The notes beneath the pieces were generated by a model. The model saw only the letters and a program-made list of their open reading frames with translations. It had not been told where the DNA came from and did no database searches. 64,000 nucleotides of DNA from assembly GCF_947495995.1 (NCBI RefSeq), contig NZ_CANMAX010000008.1, positions 1 to 64,000 on the forward strand, written 5' to 3'. Positions 8,875-17,147 of this stretch are shown here, piece after piece (within the stretch, counting starts at the first letter, position 1; every line of letters starts with the position of its first letter). Made by a program: the position numbers and the translations under genes. Source of the DNA: an uncultured Tenacibaculum sp. Lineage in GTDB: Bacteria; Bacteroidota; Bacteroidia; Flavobacteriales; Flavobacteriaceae.

Positions 8875-10785
8875 TTACACTAAAACCTCATCTATTATAC
8901 CTTGAACGACTTCTGGATTTAGTAAAGTACTCGTATCACCTAGATTACTAATATCATTTGAAGCAATCTTTCTTAAAATTCTTCTCATGATTTTTCCGGA
9001 ACGTGTTTTTGGTAATCCTTGTGTAAACTGAATTCTATCTAATTTTGCAATTGGTCCGACTTGCTCGGTTATAATTTGATTAATTTCTTTTCTTAAGTTT
9101 TCATGATTACGAGATTCACCTGTGTCTTTTAAAATCACATAACCATATAATGCATTTCCTTTAATATCATGTGGAAACCCAACAATAGCTGATTCTGCAA
9201 CAGCAGGATGTTCGTTAATTGCATCTTCTATTGGAGCGGTTCCTAAATTATGTCCCGAAACAATAATCACATCATCTACTCTACCCGTAATTCTATAATA
9301 ACCAACTTCATCTCGTAAAGCTCCATCTCCTGTAAAATATTTATTTTCAAAAGTTGAGAAATATGTATTTCTATAGCGTTCATGATTTCCCCAAATTGTT
9401 CTCGCCATTGAAGGCCAAGGAAATTTGATACATAATCGTCCTTCTACTTGATTTCCTTTAATTTCATTTCCTTCAGCATCCATTAATGCAGGTTGGATTC
9501 CAGGAAATGGCAATGTTGCGTAAGTTGGTTTTGTTGGTGTAGAAAAAGGAATCGGAGTAATCATAATTCCACCAGTTTCTGTTTGCCACCATGTATCTAC
9601 AATTGGACTTTTTCTTTTCCCGATATTATCATCGTACCAATGCCAAGCTTCTTCATTAATAGGTTCTCCAACGGTTCCTAAAATTTTCAATGATGATAAA
9701 TCACTTGATTCTACATGAGATAAACCTTCTTTTGCTAATGCTCTAATCGCTGTTGGCGCTGTGTAAAACTGATTTACTTTGTGTTTTTCAACAATTTGCC
9801 AAAATCGACTATAATCTGGGTAACTAGGAACTCCTTCAAACATTACAGTTGTTGCTCCATTTGCTAACGGTCCGTATACAATGTAACTATGGCCTGTAAT
9901 CCAACCAATATCTGCGGTACACCAATACACATCATTTTCTCTGTACTTAAAAACATTTTTGAATGTGTACGCAGTATATACCATATAACCCGCTGTTGTA
10001 TGTAACATTCCTTTTGGCTTTCCTGTAGAACCAGAAGTATACAGTATAAAAAGAGGATCTTCTGCATTCATAATTTCTGCTTCGCATTCATCTGAAGCTT
10101 CATCTAATAATGGTTGTAACCATTGATCTCTTCCTTCAACAATATTTATTTCTGAATTGATTCTTTTTACAACCAAAACGTTTTCTATACAAGGACATTC
10201 TTCTAAAGCTTCATCCACAATACCTTTTAAATCTATCGTTTTGCTTCCTCTGTAAGAACCATCTGAAGTAATTACCATTTTACATTCGGCATCATTAATT
10301 CTTGTAGCTAATGCTGTAGAAGAAAAACCAGCAAAAACAACGGAATGTATCGCTCCGATTCTTGCACAAGCTAAAAGAGAAACAGCAAGTTCTGGAATCA
10401 TTGGTAAATAGATACAAACACGATCTCCTTTTTTAATTCCTTTTGATTTTAAAACATTAGCTAATTTATTTACTCTTTTGTATAAATCGCGATATGTAAT
10501 ATGTTCTGCAGCTTCGTCTGGATTATTAGGTTCAAAAAGTATTGCTGTTTTTTCGCCTCTAGTTACTAAATGGCGATCGATACAATTTTCTGTAATATTT
10601 AATTCTGCTCCTTCGAACCATTTTACTTCAGGCTTAGTAAAATCCCAACTTAAAACATTATTCCATCTTTTTCTCCAAAGAAAATGTTCTTCAGCAATTT
10701 CTTCCCAAAAATTTTCTGGGTTTCTTACTGATCTTCTATATACTTGAAAATATTCTTCTAAGTTTTTTATATGGTAGTTACTCAT
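8875..10785 (-). CDS. acs: acetyl-CoA synthetase (AMP-forming)
   Basis: A 636-residue adenylate-forming enzyme that converts acetate, ATP and CoA to acetyl-CoA, AMP and PPi. Motifs are the P-loop-like TSGSTGKPKGMLHT (about residue 250), WWQTETGG (about 400), the hinge region YRITGRVDDVI, and the C-terminal PKTRSGKIMRR with the lysine that is acetylated in Acs proteins. The N-terminal ACS-specific domain (FWEEIAEEHFLWRKRW) and the length match Acs and exclude other acyl-CoA synthetases. It has its own terminator and is probably monocistronic. The substrate is most likely acetate; propionate cannot be excluded. Confidence 0.95.
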   Translation of the reverse strand: MSNYHIKNLEEYFQVYRRSVRNPENFWEEIAEEHFLWRKRWNNVLSWDFTKPEVKWFEGAELNITENCIDRHLVTRGEKTAILFEPNNPDEAAEHITYRDLYKRVNKLANVLKSKGIKKGDRVCIYLPMIPELAVSLLACARIGAIHSVVFAGFSSTALATRINDAECKMVITSDGSYRGSKTIDLKGIVDEALEECPCIENVLVVKRINSEINIVEGRDQWLQPLLDEASDECEAEIMNAEDPLFILYTSGSTGKPKGMLHTTAGYMVYTAYTFKNVFKYRENDVYWCTADIGWITGHSYIVYGPLANGATTVMFEGVPSYPDYSRFWQIVEKHKVNQFYTAPTAIRALAKEGLSHVESSDLSSLKILGTVGEPINEEAWHWYDDNIGKRKSPIVDTWWQTETGGIMITPIPFSTPTKPTYATLPFPGIQPALMDAEGNEIKGNQVEGRLCIKFPWPSMARTIWGNHERYRNTYFSTFENKYFTGDGALRDEVGYYRITGRVDDVIIVSGHNLGTAPIEDAINEHPAVAESAIVGFPHDIKGNALYGYVILKDTGESRNHENLRKEINQIITEQVGPIAKLDRIQFTQGLPKTRSGKIMRRILRKIASNDISNLGDTSTLLNPEVVQGIIDEVLV

Positions 10786-10962
10786 GCTCGATTTATTTGT
10801 TCCATAAATTTATTGTTTTTATTAGAACATCAATAATATTTAGTAACAAATCTTAAGAAAAATACAGTTTAAATCGAAAAGCAATAATTAATAATTTTAA
10901 CTCTTTTATTCTTGTAAAAAAGCTTATTTATTAGACATATCGAATAATTACATAGAAGTAGT

Positions 10963-11439
10963 TTAATTCTCAATCTCTTCTAACAACATATTGTAATCGT
11001 ATTGTAAATCTTCGTGTAAAGTCAGCATTGCTTTTTTAGCTAATCGAATTTGAGTTTCGAATACTTTTTGAAGTCTCGGACTTCTTTTTATTGAAGGTTT
11101 AAAATGTTTCAGTTTTAAACAGAAATACAATAATAACTCTACCTCTGTACTTTTCTTTTTAGAATAACGAATTTGTTTTTTTATTGAAGTCAAGATTTTA
11201 CGAACGCTCTTTCTGACATAGAAAAAGCTTTTCGTGTTTATGTCACTAAACATTTCGTCTATTTCTAATTTTACAGTTTCAATATATCTATCTTCATCGT
11301 GAGCTTCAAACAATAAATACGTTAGCAATTCTTTATTTTCTTTTTTAAAACGAGTTAATGTAAGACACAATTCTAATAATTCTGAAGAAGTTTTATGTTT
11401 TAATTCGTCTTTGATTGTTTTTATTGAAGCTGCTTTCAT
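10963..11439 (-). CDS. hypothetical helical protein, second gene of a pair
   Basis: A 158-residue cytosolic protein that I do not recognise. It has no signal peptide or membrane segment. It is rich in Lys, Glu and Leu, with predicted long helices throughout, for example SSELLELCLTLTRFKKENKE near the N-terminus and repeated basic segments (KKQIRYSKKKS, RSPRLQKVFETQIRLAKK). Its start codon overlaps the stop of the preceding minus-strand gene by four bases, so the two are translationally coupled and probably act together. Function unknown. Confidence 0.7.
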   Translation of the reverse strand: MKAASIKTIKDELKHKTSSELLELCLTLTRFKKENKELLTYLLFEAHDEDRYIETVKLEIDEMFSDINTKSFFYVRKSVRKILTSIKKQIRYSKKKSTEVELLLYFCLKLKHFKPSIKRSPRLQKVFETQIRLAKKAMLTLHEDLQYDYNMLLEEIEN

Positions 11440-11819
11440 GAATTACCGTCTTTCTTAATTTCATCAAAACTATCAAAAAGTCTTTGTTTAGCCATGGTAA
11501 ATATTCTTCGATTATATTCTGAAGCATTTTTTTGATATTCTAAAAATTCATCAGAAGTAAACTGTCCTATTATTATTCCAAGGATAAGATTTCTAATAAC
11601 AATATTTTTAGAGAACGATTTGTCTAAAAACTCTCGAAAGTTATCTTTTTTAATATCCGATAGTTTTACTTTTAGCTTTATACACCAGTTTTTAAATGTC
11701 AGTATTAAAATATCGTGTTGCAATTTTAAAATTGGTCGCAATACTTTGTTTTGAAAGTTTTCATCAGGTGTTAAAGATGATAAATTCAATTCTGGACGTA
11801 TATCTTTTTTAGAAATCAT
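11436..11819 (-). CDS. hypothetical protein, first gene of a coupled pair
   Basis: A 127-residue protein of unknown function, starting MISKKDIRPELNLSS. The frame is open for 43 more codons up to 11948, but that longer start would overlap the start of the divergent fasciclin gene and swallow the spacer between them. A minus-strand TATCTTTG box (11840-11847) stands 20 bases before the shorter start, so I prefer it. The body looks helical (FQNKVLRPILKLQHDILILT) and has no signal peptide. It is followed at once, with a 4-base overlap, by another unknown helical protein. Confidence 0.6.
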   Translation of the reverse strand: MISKKDIRPELNLSSLTPDENFQNKVLRPILKLQHDILILTFKNWCIKLKVKLSDIKKDNFREFLDKSFSKNIVIRNLILGIIIGQFTSDEFLEYQKNASEYNRRIFTMAKQRLFDSFDEIKKDGNS

Positions 11820-11839
11820 TAGTTCAAATTTTCTGAAAT

Positions 11840-11859
11840 CAAAGATAAAAATATTTTTG
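11840..11859. promoter_or_regulatory. divergent -7 boxes between the hypothetical pair and the fasciclin gene
   Basis: CAAAGATA at 11840-11847 reads TATCTTTG on the minus strand, and TATTTTTG lies at 11852-11859 on the plus strand. Each fits TAnnTTTG. I cannot find convincing TTG elements at -33, so this is a tentative back-to-back promoter call. Confidence 0.4.
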
Positions 11860-11937
11860 TTTAATCTTTTTAATAAAATATTAAACATTTTATATTTAGT
11901 TAAGCCATAACTTCGTAAAAAATTTAAATCTAAAATC

Positions 11938-12495
11938 ATGAAAACCAAAAACTTAGTATTACTATTTTTATTCTCTTTTTCTTTAGTTTTCGCTTATAAC
12001 AATGAGCCTACAACTGATCCTGTAAAAAAAGAAGTAAACAAAAAGGAAGCTAAAACTATTGTTGGTGTAGCTGCATCTAACGAAAACTTTAGCACATTAG
12101 TAGCTGCTGTAAAATCAGCAAAATTAGTTGATGTTTTAAGTGGAAAAGGACCTTTCACAGTATTTGCCCCAACAAATGATGCATTTGCAAAATTACCAGA
12201 AGGAACTATACCAACTCTTTTAAAGCCAGAAAACCAAAAATTATTGACTTCTATTTTAACTTACCATGTTGTTGCTGAAAAGTTTGATGCTAAAGCAGTA
12301 GTAGGAGCTATAAAAGCTAATGGTGGAAAATTTGTAATTAAAACAGTTCAAGGAAACGAATTAACTGCAATGATCAAAGATGGAAATGTTCTTTTGAAAG
12401 ACGCTAAAGGAAATATTTCTAAAGTAATTATTACTGATGTTTCTGCTAGTAACGGAATTATTCATGCTATAGACAGCGTAGTAATGCCTGAATAA
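11938..12495 (+). CDS. secreted fasciclin (FAS1) domain protein
   Basis: A 185-residue exported protein with signal peptide (residues 1-19, ending FSLVFA) and one FAS1 domain (about 40-185). The two conserved FAS1 blocks are visible: H1 as GPFTVFAPTNDAFAKLP and H2 as NGIIHAIDSVVMP, plus the YHVV element between. FAS1 proteins act in cell adhesion or as extracellular matrix components; single-domain bacterial forms are common in Bacteroidota and their ligand is unknown. It is monocistronic, divergent from an unknown gene pair and followed by a strong bidirectional terminator shared with purC. Confidence 0.93.
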   Translation: MKTKNLVLLFLFSFSLVFAYNNEPTTDPVKKEVNKKEAKTIVGVAASNENFSTLVAAVKSAKLVDVLSGKGPFTVFAPTNDAFAKLPEGTIPTLLKPENQKLLTSILTYHVVAEKFDAKAVVGAIKANGGKFVIKTVQGNELTAMIKDGNVLLKDAKGNISKVIITDVSASNGIIHAIDSVVMPE

Positions 12496-12520
12496 AAAAT
12501 TCAATTCTCCCCGGAATCAA

Positions 12521-12551
12521 AAAAAGAGAAGTTTTTTCAACTTCTCTTTTT
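12521..12551. terminator. bidirectional terminator between the fasciclin gene and purC
   Basis: 13-bp perfect stem AAAAAGAGAAGTT (12521-12533) / AACTTCTCTTTTT (12539-12551) with a five-base loop, flanked by A and T tracts on both sides. It lies between convergent genes and can serve both. Confidence 0.88.
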
Positions 12552-12553
12552 AT

Positions 12554-13498
12554 TTATTTTAAATATGCTGTGATATTTTTTTCTATTCTTTCAGAAATAT
12601 TCTCAGTATTTGCCTTCACAAATTTCTCTCCTGTAATTTGCTCATATAATTCTATGTAACGATTAGAAATTTCAAGGATTTTTTTGTCACTCATTTCAGG
12701 AATCTGTTGTCCATCTTTACCTTGAAATCCGTTTTCAATTAACCATTGACGAACAAACTCTTTCGATAATTGTTTTTGCTTTTCTCCTTTATCTTGTCTT
12801 TCTTGATAACCATCTGCATAGAAATATCTAGAAGAATCTGGTGTATGAATTTCATCTATCAATACAATTTTACCATCTTTTGTTTTACCAAACTCATATT
12901 TTGTATCAACTAGAATTAACCCGCGTTTCGCTGCAATTTCAGTTCCTCGTTGGAATAATTTTCTTGTGTAATCTTCAAGAACTATATAATCTTCTTCAGA
13001 AACAATTCCTTTTGCTAAAATATCTTCTCTAGAAATATCTTCATCGTGCTCACCATTATCGGCTTTTGTTGAAGGCGTGATAATTGGCTCTGGAAATTTG
13101 TCATTTTCCTTCATTCCTTCAACCATAACTACACCACAAAGCAATCTTTTTCCTGCTTTATATTCACGTGCTGCATGACCAGATAAATATCCACGAATAA
13201 CCATTTCAACTTTAAAAGGCTCACATAAATGACCAACAGCTACATTTTCATCTGGATTAGCCATTAACCAGTTCGGAACAATATCAGCTGTATCATTCAT
13301 CATCTTAGTAGCAATCTGATTTAAAATCTGACCTTTAAAAGGAATTTGACGAGGCATAATTACATCAAAAGCAGATAATCTATCGGAAGCAATCATTACT
13401 AATTGCTCATCGTTTATATTATAGACTTCTCTTACCTTTCCTTTGTAAACTGACTTTTGCCCAGGAAAATTGAAGTTTGTTTCGTTTATTGTATTCAT
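12554..13498 (-). CDS. purC: phosphoribosylaminoimidazole-succinocarboxamide synthase
   Basis: A 314-residue SAICAR synthetase, which joins CAIR and aspartate with ATP in the eighth step of purine synthesis. Signature segments are [11 protein letters not shown] near the N-terminus, [13 protein letters not shown], the [16 protein letters not shown] region and [13 protein letters not shown]. The length matches the larger, stand-alone bacterial form rather than the approximately 240-residue E. coli type. A CAAAAGTA box (13519-13526; TACTTTTG on the minus strand) 20 bases upstream suggests its own promoter, although the preceding membrane-protein gene ends only 34 bases away. Confidence 0.95.
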   Translation of the reverse strand: MNTINETNFNFPGQKSVYKGKVREVYNINDEQLVMIASDRLSAFDVIMPRQIPFKGQILNQIATKMMNDTADIVPNWLMANPDENVAVGHLCEPFKVEMVIRGYLSGHAAREYKAGKRLLCGVVMVEGMKENDKFPEPIITPSTKADNGEHDEDISREDILAKGIVSEEDYIVLEDYTRKLFQRGTEIAAKRGLILVDTKYEFGKTKDGKIVLIDEIHTPDSSRYFYADGYQERQDKGEKQKQLSKEFVRQWLIENGFQGKDGQQIPEMSDKKILEISNRYIELYEQITGEKFVKANTENISERIEKNITAYLK

Positions 13499-13518
13499 TG
13501 TTGCGTTGTTGTAAACCG

Positions 13519-13526
13519 CAAAAGTA
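13519..13526 (-). promoter_or_regulatory. putative -7 box of purC
   Basis: TACTTTTG on the minus strand fits TAnnTTTG, 20 bases before the purC start. No good TTG was found at -33. Confidence 0.4.
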
Positions 13527-13532
13527 AACTTT

Positions 13533-14141
13533 TTAATCTTTTTTAGGAATTCTTTTTATCTGCTTAATATTATCGGAAATTGGTGTCACAGAAACCACTT
13601 TTTCTTTTTGCTCAACATAAAATATAAACGAGCTATTTTGACCGATAACTTGTACGTCTTTTTGAGAATTATCCTTAAATATCAATTTATAATTAGGTTT
13701 AATTTCTTTTGTTTTGATTTTATGATTTCTTCCTAACCCCATTCCTAATCTCAAGGAAACAAACAAAAGAAAAAACAAAAACAGTAATCCTTCAGCTAAT
13801 CCTTTTTTCTCTTCTAAATCTTTAAATGCTTTTTCTCTACGTTCTAAGTTATGCATTTTTCCATACCACTTTTTGTGTTTATACTTTTTGTGGAATGCAT
13901 ACGACCATTTAGTTACATACTTATATAATAGAAAGAAACAGGTAAGTAAGATAAGCGTTAACTTTAAACTATCTGTCAGTAAACTAAAAGGAGATATTAA
14001 AGCATCTAAAATAGATACATAGTTTAAATATTTAATTCCTAACACGGCATAAAAAAGCGCGTCACTTACTATTCCTAACAGAATAAAGTAAACGTATAAA
14101 ACATAGAAATTCTCTTGTAAACTTAGTTTTTTAAAAATCAA
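13533..14141 (-). CDS. hypothetical membrane protein downstream of phoH
   Basis: A 202-residue protein of unknown function. Residues about 10-35 ([20 protein letters not shown]) and 55-75 ([19 protein letters not shown]) are membrane helices, a charged loop of Lys/His/Arg follows ([19 protein letters not shown]), a third helix lies near 115-130 ([18 protein letters not shown]), and the last 60 residues form a soluble domain on the opposite or same side with alternating hydrophobic residues ([13 protein letters not shown]), suggesting a beta-sheet. It begins two bases after phoH ends and so is very probably in the same transcript. Confidence 0.7.
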   Translation of the reverse strand: MIFKKLSLQENFYVLYVYFILLGIVSDALFYAVLGIKYLNYVSILDALISPFSLLTDSLKLTLILLTCFFLLYKYVTKWSYAFHKKYKHKKWYGKMHNLERREKAFKDLEEKKGLAEGLLFLFFLLFVSLRLGMGLGRNHKIKTKEIKPNYKLIFKDNSQKDVQVIGQNSSFIFYVEQKEKVVSVTPISDNIKQIKRIPKKD

Positions 14142-14143
14142 AA

Positions 14144-15097
14144 TTATTCGGTTTCTATACTCTTATAAGCAGTAATAATCTTTCTTACCAATCTGTGTCT
14201 TACTACATCTTTATCGTCTAAATAAATTTGTCCAACACCTTCAATATTTTTTAAGGCTAATAAAGCTTCTTTTAAACCAGAAACTTGTTTACGAGGTAAA
14301 TCTATTTGTCCAGGATCACCAGTAATCACAAATTTTGCATTTCTACCCATACGAGTTAAAAACATTTTCATTTGTGCATGTGTAGTGTTTTGTGCTTCAT
14401 CTAAAATCACAAAGGCATTATCTAAAGTACGACCACGCATAAAAGCTAATGGAGCAATTTGAATTGTTCCGTTTTCGATATAAGCTTGTAATTTTTCCGA
14501 AGGAATCATATCACGTAAACCATCATATAATGGTTGCATATAAGGATCTAACTTTTCTTTTAAATCTCCTGGTAAAAACCCTAGATTTTCACCCGATTCA
14601 ACAGCAGGACGTGTTAAAATAATTCGTCGAACGTCTTTTTCTTTTAATGCTTTAACTGCTAAAGCTACCGCAGTATAGGTTTTACCTGTTCCTGCAGGAC
14701 CGACAGCGAATAATAAATCGTTCTCTTTCATTAATTGAACCATTTTACGTTGATTCTCTGTTTGTGGTTTAATTATTTTACCACTTACCCCATGAACTAG
14801 AATATCACTTTTATCGCCAAACTTTCTTTCGTCTTCTTCTTTACCATTAGAAGTTAAAATACGTTCAATGCTATTTTCATCTAACTTATTATATTTATTG
14901 AAGTACTTTATTAAACGTTCTAATCGTTTTTCAAACTCGTCTAAAATTTCAGGATCTCCATATACTTTTAATTGATTACCTCTAGCTACAATTTTAATTT
15001 TAGGGAAATAACTTTTTAATAAGGAAATTGTACTGTTTTGTGCTCCAAAGAATTCTTTAGGATTAATTTCCGTTAGTTCAATTACTCTTTCGTTCAA
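14144..15097 (-). CDS. phoH: PhoH family P-loop ATPase
   Basis: A 317-residue PhoH-like protein. The N-terminal part (about 1-100) is the small KH-like domain of the PhoH/PhoL group, followed by the ATPase domain with Walker A GPAGTGKTY (about residue 137), the RPAVESGENLGFLPGDLKEK region and Walker B FVILDEAQNTT, then GDPGQIDLPR. The RNA-linked role (helicase-like ATPase associated with RNA metabolism; in PhoL/YbeZ forms with YbeY and ribosome maturation) is family knowledge. Its partner in the transcript is an unknown membrane protein. The gene diverges from the SAM hydrolase gene. Confidence 0.92.
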   Translation of the reverse strand: MNERVIELTEINPKEFFGAQNSTISLLKSYFPKIKIVARGNQLKVYGDPEILDEFEKRLERLIKYFNKYNKLDENSIERILTSNGKEEDERKFGDKSDILVHGVSGKIIKPQTENQRKMVQLMKENDLLFAVGPAGTGKTYTAVALAVKALKEKDVRRIILTRPAVESGENLGFLPGDLKEKLDPYMQPLYDGLRDMIPSEKLQAYIENGTIQIAPLAFMRGRTLDNAFVILDEAQNTTHAQMKMFLTRMGRNAKFVITGDPGQIDLPRKQVSGLKEALLALKNIEGVGQIYLDDKDVVRHRLVRKIITAYKSIETE

Positions 15098-15155
15098 ATG
15101 CTATAATTTTTAATTTTATTATGTTTAAATGTAGTAATTATTTTATTCATTTATG

Positions 15156-15163
15156 TAGCTTTG
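15156..15163 (+). promoter_or_regulatory. putative -7 box of the SAM hydrolase operon
   Basis: TAGCTTTG fits TAnnTTTG, 52 bases before the ATG at 15216. I see no clear TTG at -33. Confidence 0.4.
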
Positions 15164-15215
15164 CCTTAAATTTCATTAGAGTTTTTCACAAAATAATTAA
15201 CAATTAAAGCATTAC

Positions 15216-16073
15216 ATGTCGCTAATTACTTTAACTACTGATTTTGGCCTTAAGGATCATTTTGTTGGTGCTGTTAAAGGTGAAATATACTCTGAGTTAC
15301 CTGAAGCAAGAATTGTAGACATTACGCATCATATTACTCCTTTTAATATTACTGAAACTGCGTATATATTAAAAAATGCATACAAGAGTTTTCCTAAAGG
15401 AACAATTCATATTATTGGTGTTGATTCTGAGTTAAGTATACAGAATAAACATATTGCTTTAGAGTTAGATGGACATTATTTTATTTGTCCGGATAACGGT
15501 GTAATTTGTATGATTGCTTCTGAAGTACAACCTACAAAGATTGTAGAAATTAATATTCACGATCATATAGAAACTAGCTTTCCTGTACTCGATGTATTTG
15601 TAAAAGTTGCAACTTTTATAGCTAGAGGTGGTAAATTAGATGTGATTGGAAAAGAAATTAAATCGCATAAGAAACTAGTAGAAATTCAACCAAAAGTAAA
15701 TCAAGATCGTAATCTTATTGTTGGAGGCGTTATTTATATTGATAATTATGGTAATGTAATTAGTAATATCAGTAAAAAAGCTTTTGAAGAAATTGGAAAA
15801 GGAAGAGAATTTACTGTTACTGCTAGACGATATACTTTTAAAAAGATATTCAAAAAATATAATGAGATTGTAGATTTTTCTACAGAAGATATTCGCCAGT
15901 ACGATGGTAATAAACTCGCTTTATTTAATACTGCTGGTTATCTAGAAATTGCTATTTACAGAAGTAATTTAAAAACTGTAGGAGGAGCTTCTTCTCTACT
16001 CGGTTTACATTATAGAGATACTATTTCTGTGGAATTTCATGAAGAAGAAAAACCTGATTTCACAACCGTTTAA
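15216..16073 (+). CDS. SAM hydroxide adenosyltransferase (DUF62 family)
   Basis: A 285-residue member of the DUF62 family, relatives of fluorinase and chlorinase that hydrolyse S-adenosylmethionine to adenosine and methionine. The hallmarks are ITLTTDFGLKDHFVGAVKG at the N-terminus (Asp of the TTDFG motif), DITHHI, HIIGVDSEL, CPDNGVI, and the C-terminal domain with DNYGNVISNI. Normal length; no fluorinase-specific insertion was noticed. It is followed by a small monooxygenase gene whose start is 10 bases downstream of its stop, so the two are probably co-transcribed. The biological role of these enzymes is unclear. Confidence 0.9.
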   Translation: MSLITLTTDFGLKDHFVGAVKGEIYSELPEARIVDITHHITPFNITETAYILKNAYKSFPKGTIHIIGVDSELSIQNKHIALELDGHYFICPDNGVICMIASEVQPTKIVEINIHDHIETSFPVLDVFVKVATFIARGGKLDVIGKEIKSHKKLVEIQPKVNQDRNLIVGGVIYIDNYGNVISNISKKAFEEIGKGREFTVTARRYTFKKIFKKYNEIVDFSTEDIRQYDGNKLALFNTAGYLEIAIYRSNLKTVGGASSLLGLHYRDTISVEFHEEEKPDFTTV

Positions 16074-16083
16074 TAGAAAAACT

Positions 16084-16380
16084 ATGTTTGTACGCATTGT
16101 TAAAATGAGCTTTCAGCCAGAAAAAATCGAAACTTTTTTAGCTAATTTCGATAAGAAGAAAGAATATATACGAAACTCACCTGGTTGTCGTTTATTAGAA
16201 TTATACAGAGATAAAACAAAACCTAATATTTTCTTTACTTACAGTTACTGGAATGAAGAACAAGATTTAGAAAATTATAGAAATTCTGAGTTATTTAAAT
16301 CTATCTGGGCAGAAACTAAAGTTTTTTTTAACGATAAGCCTCTTGCTTGGAGTGTTGATAAAGTTGTAAGTTTGGACTAA
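16084..16380 (+). CDS. antibiotic biosynthesis monooxygenase (ABM) family protein
   Basis: A 98-residue ferredoxin-like alpha/beta-barrel protein of the ABM family, like YgiN quinol monooxygenase and related small cofactor-free enzymes. Visible hallmarks are MFVRIVKMSFQ at the start, RNSPGCRLLELYRD in the centre and FFTYSYWNEEQDLENYRNS. I choose the ATG at 16084, which gives the family's usual length; an ATG at 16039 in the same frame would add 15 residues and overlap the SAM hydrolase gene by 35 bases. Substrate unknown. Confidence 0.82.
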   Translation: MFVRIVKMSFQPEKIETFLANFDKKKEYIRNSPGCRLLELYRDKTKPNIFFTYSYWNEEQDLENYRNSELFKSIWAETKVFFNDKPLAWSVDKVVSLD

Positions 16381-16383
16381 TTA

Positions 16384-16401
16384 AATTAGCCTTTGCTAAT
16401 T
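16384..16401 (+). terminator. weak hairpin between the ABM gene and gldF
   Basis: AATTAGC (16384-16390) / GCTAATT (16395-16401) with CTTT loop. It begins four bases after the ABM stop, but no long T tract follows, so it may be an attenuator or simply a weak terminator. Confidence 0.4.
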
Positions 16402-16427
16402 CTTTGTATTCCTAAAAATTAAAGCAT

Positions 16428-17147
16428 TTGAAATCAATTTTAAAAAAAGAACTGAATTCATTCTTTGGATCACCAATAGCTTATTTGGTTATTGGCGTAT
16501 TCTTATTAGTAAATGGTTTATTCCTGTGGGTTTTTAATGATAATTTTAATGTTTTAAATGCTGGTTTTGCCGATTTAAATTCATTTTTCTATTTAGCTCC
16601 GTGGTTATTTTTATTTCTAATTCCTGCAATAACCATGAAAAGTTTTGCTGATGAATATAATTTAGGAACTATAGAAATTTTAAAAACCAAACCATTAACG
16701 ACTTGGCAAATTGTATTAGGTAAATTCTTTGCATCATTAGTATTGGTTCTTATTGCGCTATTACCAACACTTACTTATGTTTACACAATTAGTGAATTGG
16801 GAAGTCCTGTAGGAAATTTAGACACAGGAAGTTTATTAGGTTCTTATTTTGGTTTACTTTTTCTTGCAGCTGCTTATACTGCAATTGGTTTATTTACTTC
16901 TACTCTTTCTAAAAATCAAATTATTGCTTTTATCCTAGGAATTGTAATTTCATTCTTTATGTTCTACGGTTTCGATTCTATTGCTAACCTATTAACGAGT
17001 TCTGATTATTACATTAGAAATTTTGGTTTTAACGAGCATTTTAAAAGTATTAGCCGAGGAGTGATTGACACTAGAGATTTAATTTATTTTGTTAGTATCA
17101 CATTCATCTTTTTATTCATCACTAAAACACGCTTAGAAAATGAATAA
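16428..17147 (+). CDS. gldF: gliding-motility ABC transporter permease GldF
   Basis: A 239-residue ABC-2 type permease with about six membrane helices, beginning MKSILKKELNSFFGSPIAYL, which is typical of GldF. With GldA (ATPase, not in this window) and GldG it forms an ABC transporter required for gliding in Flavobacterium johnsoniae. The start is TTG at 16428, with no ATG at the position expected from the family. Its stop overlaps the start of gldG by eight bases, so the two are coupled. The third residue block LNTGSLLGSYFGLLFLAAAY-like helices and NQIIAFILGIVISFFMFYG are membrane segments. Confidence 0.92.
   Translation: MKSILKKELNSFFGSPIAYLVIGVFLLVNGLFLWVFNDNFNVLNAGFADLNSFFYLAPWLFLFLIPAITMKSFADEYNLGTIEILKTKPLTTWQIVLGKFFASLVLVLIALLPTLTYVYTISELGSPVGNLDTGSLLGSYFGLLFLAAAYTAIGLFTSTLSKNQIIAFILGIVISFFMFYGFDSIANLLTSSDYYIRNFGFNEHFKSISRGVIDTRDLIYFVSITFIFLFITKTRLENE

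Noticed and set aside
11820..11948. 43-codon extension of the unknown minus-strand gene
   Set aside because: It overlaps the fasciclin start and the promoter boxes; the shorter ATG at 11819 leaves room for both promoters.
16039..16083. Earlier ATG for the ABM monooxygenase
   Set aside because: Would overlap the SAM hydrolase gene and add residues not in the family.
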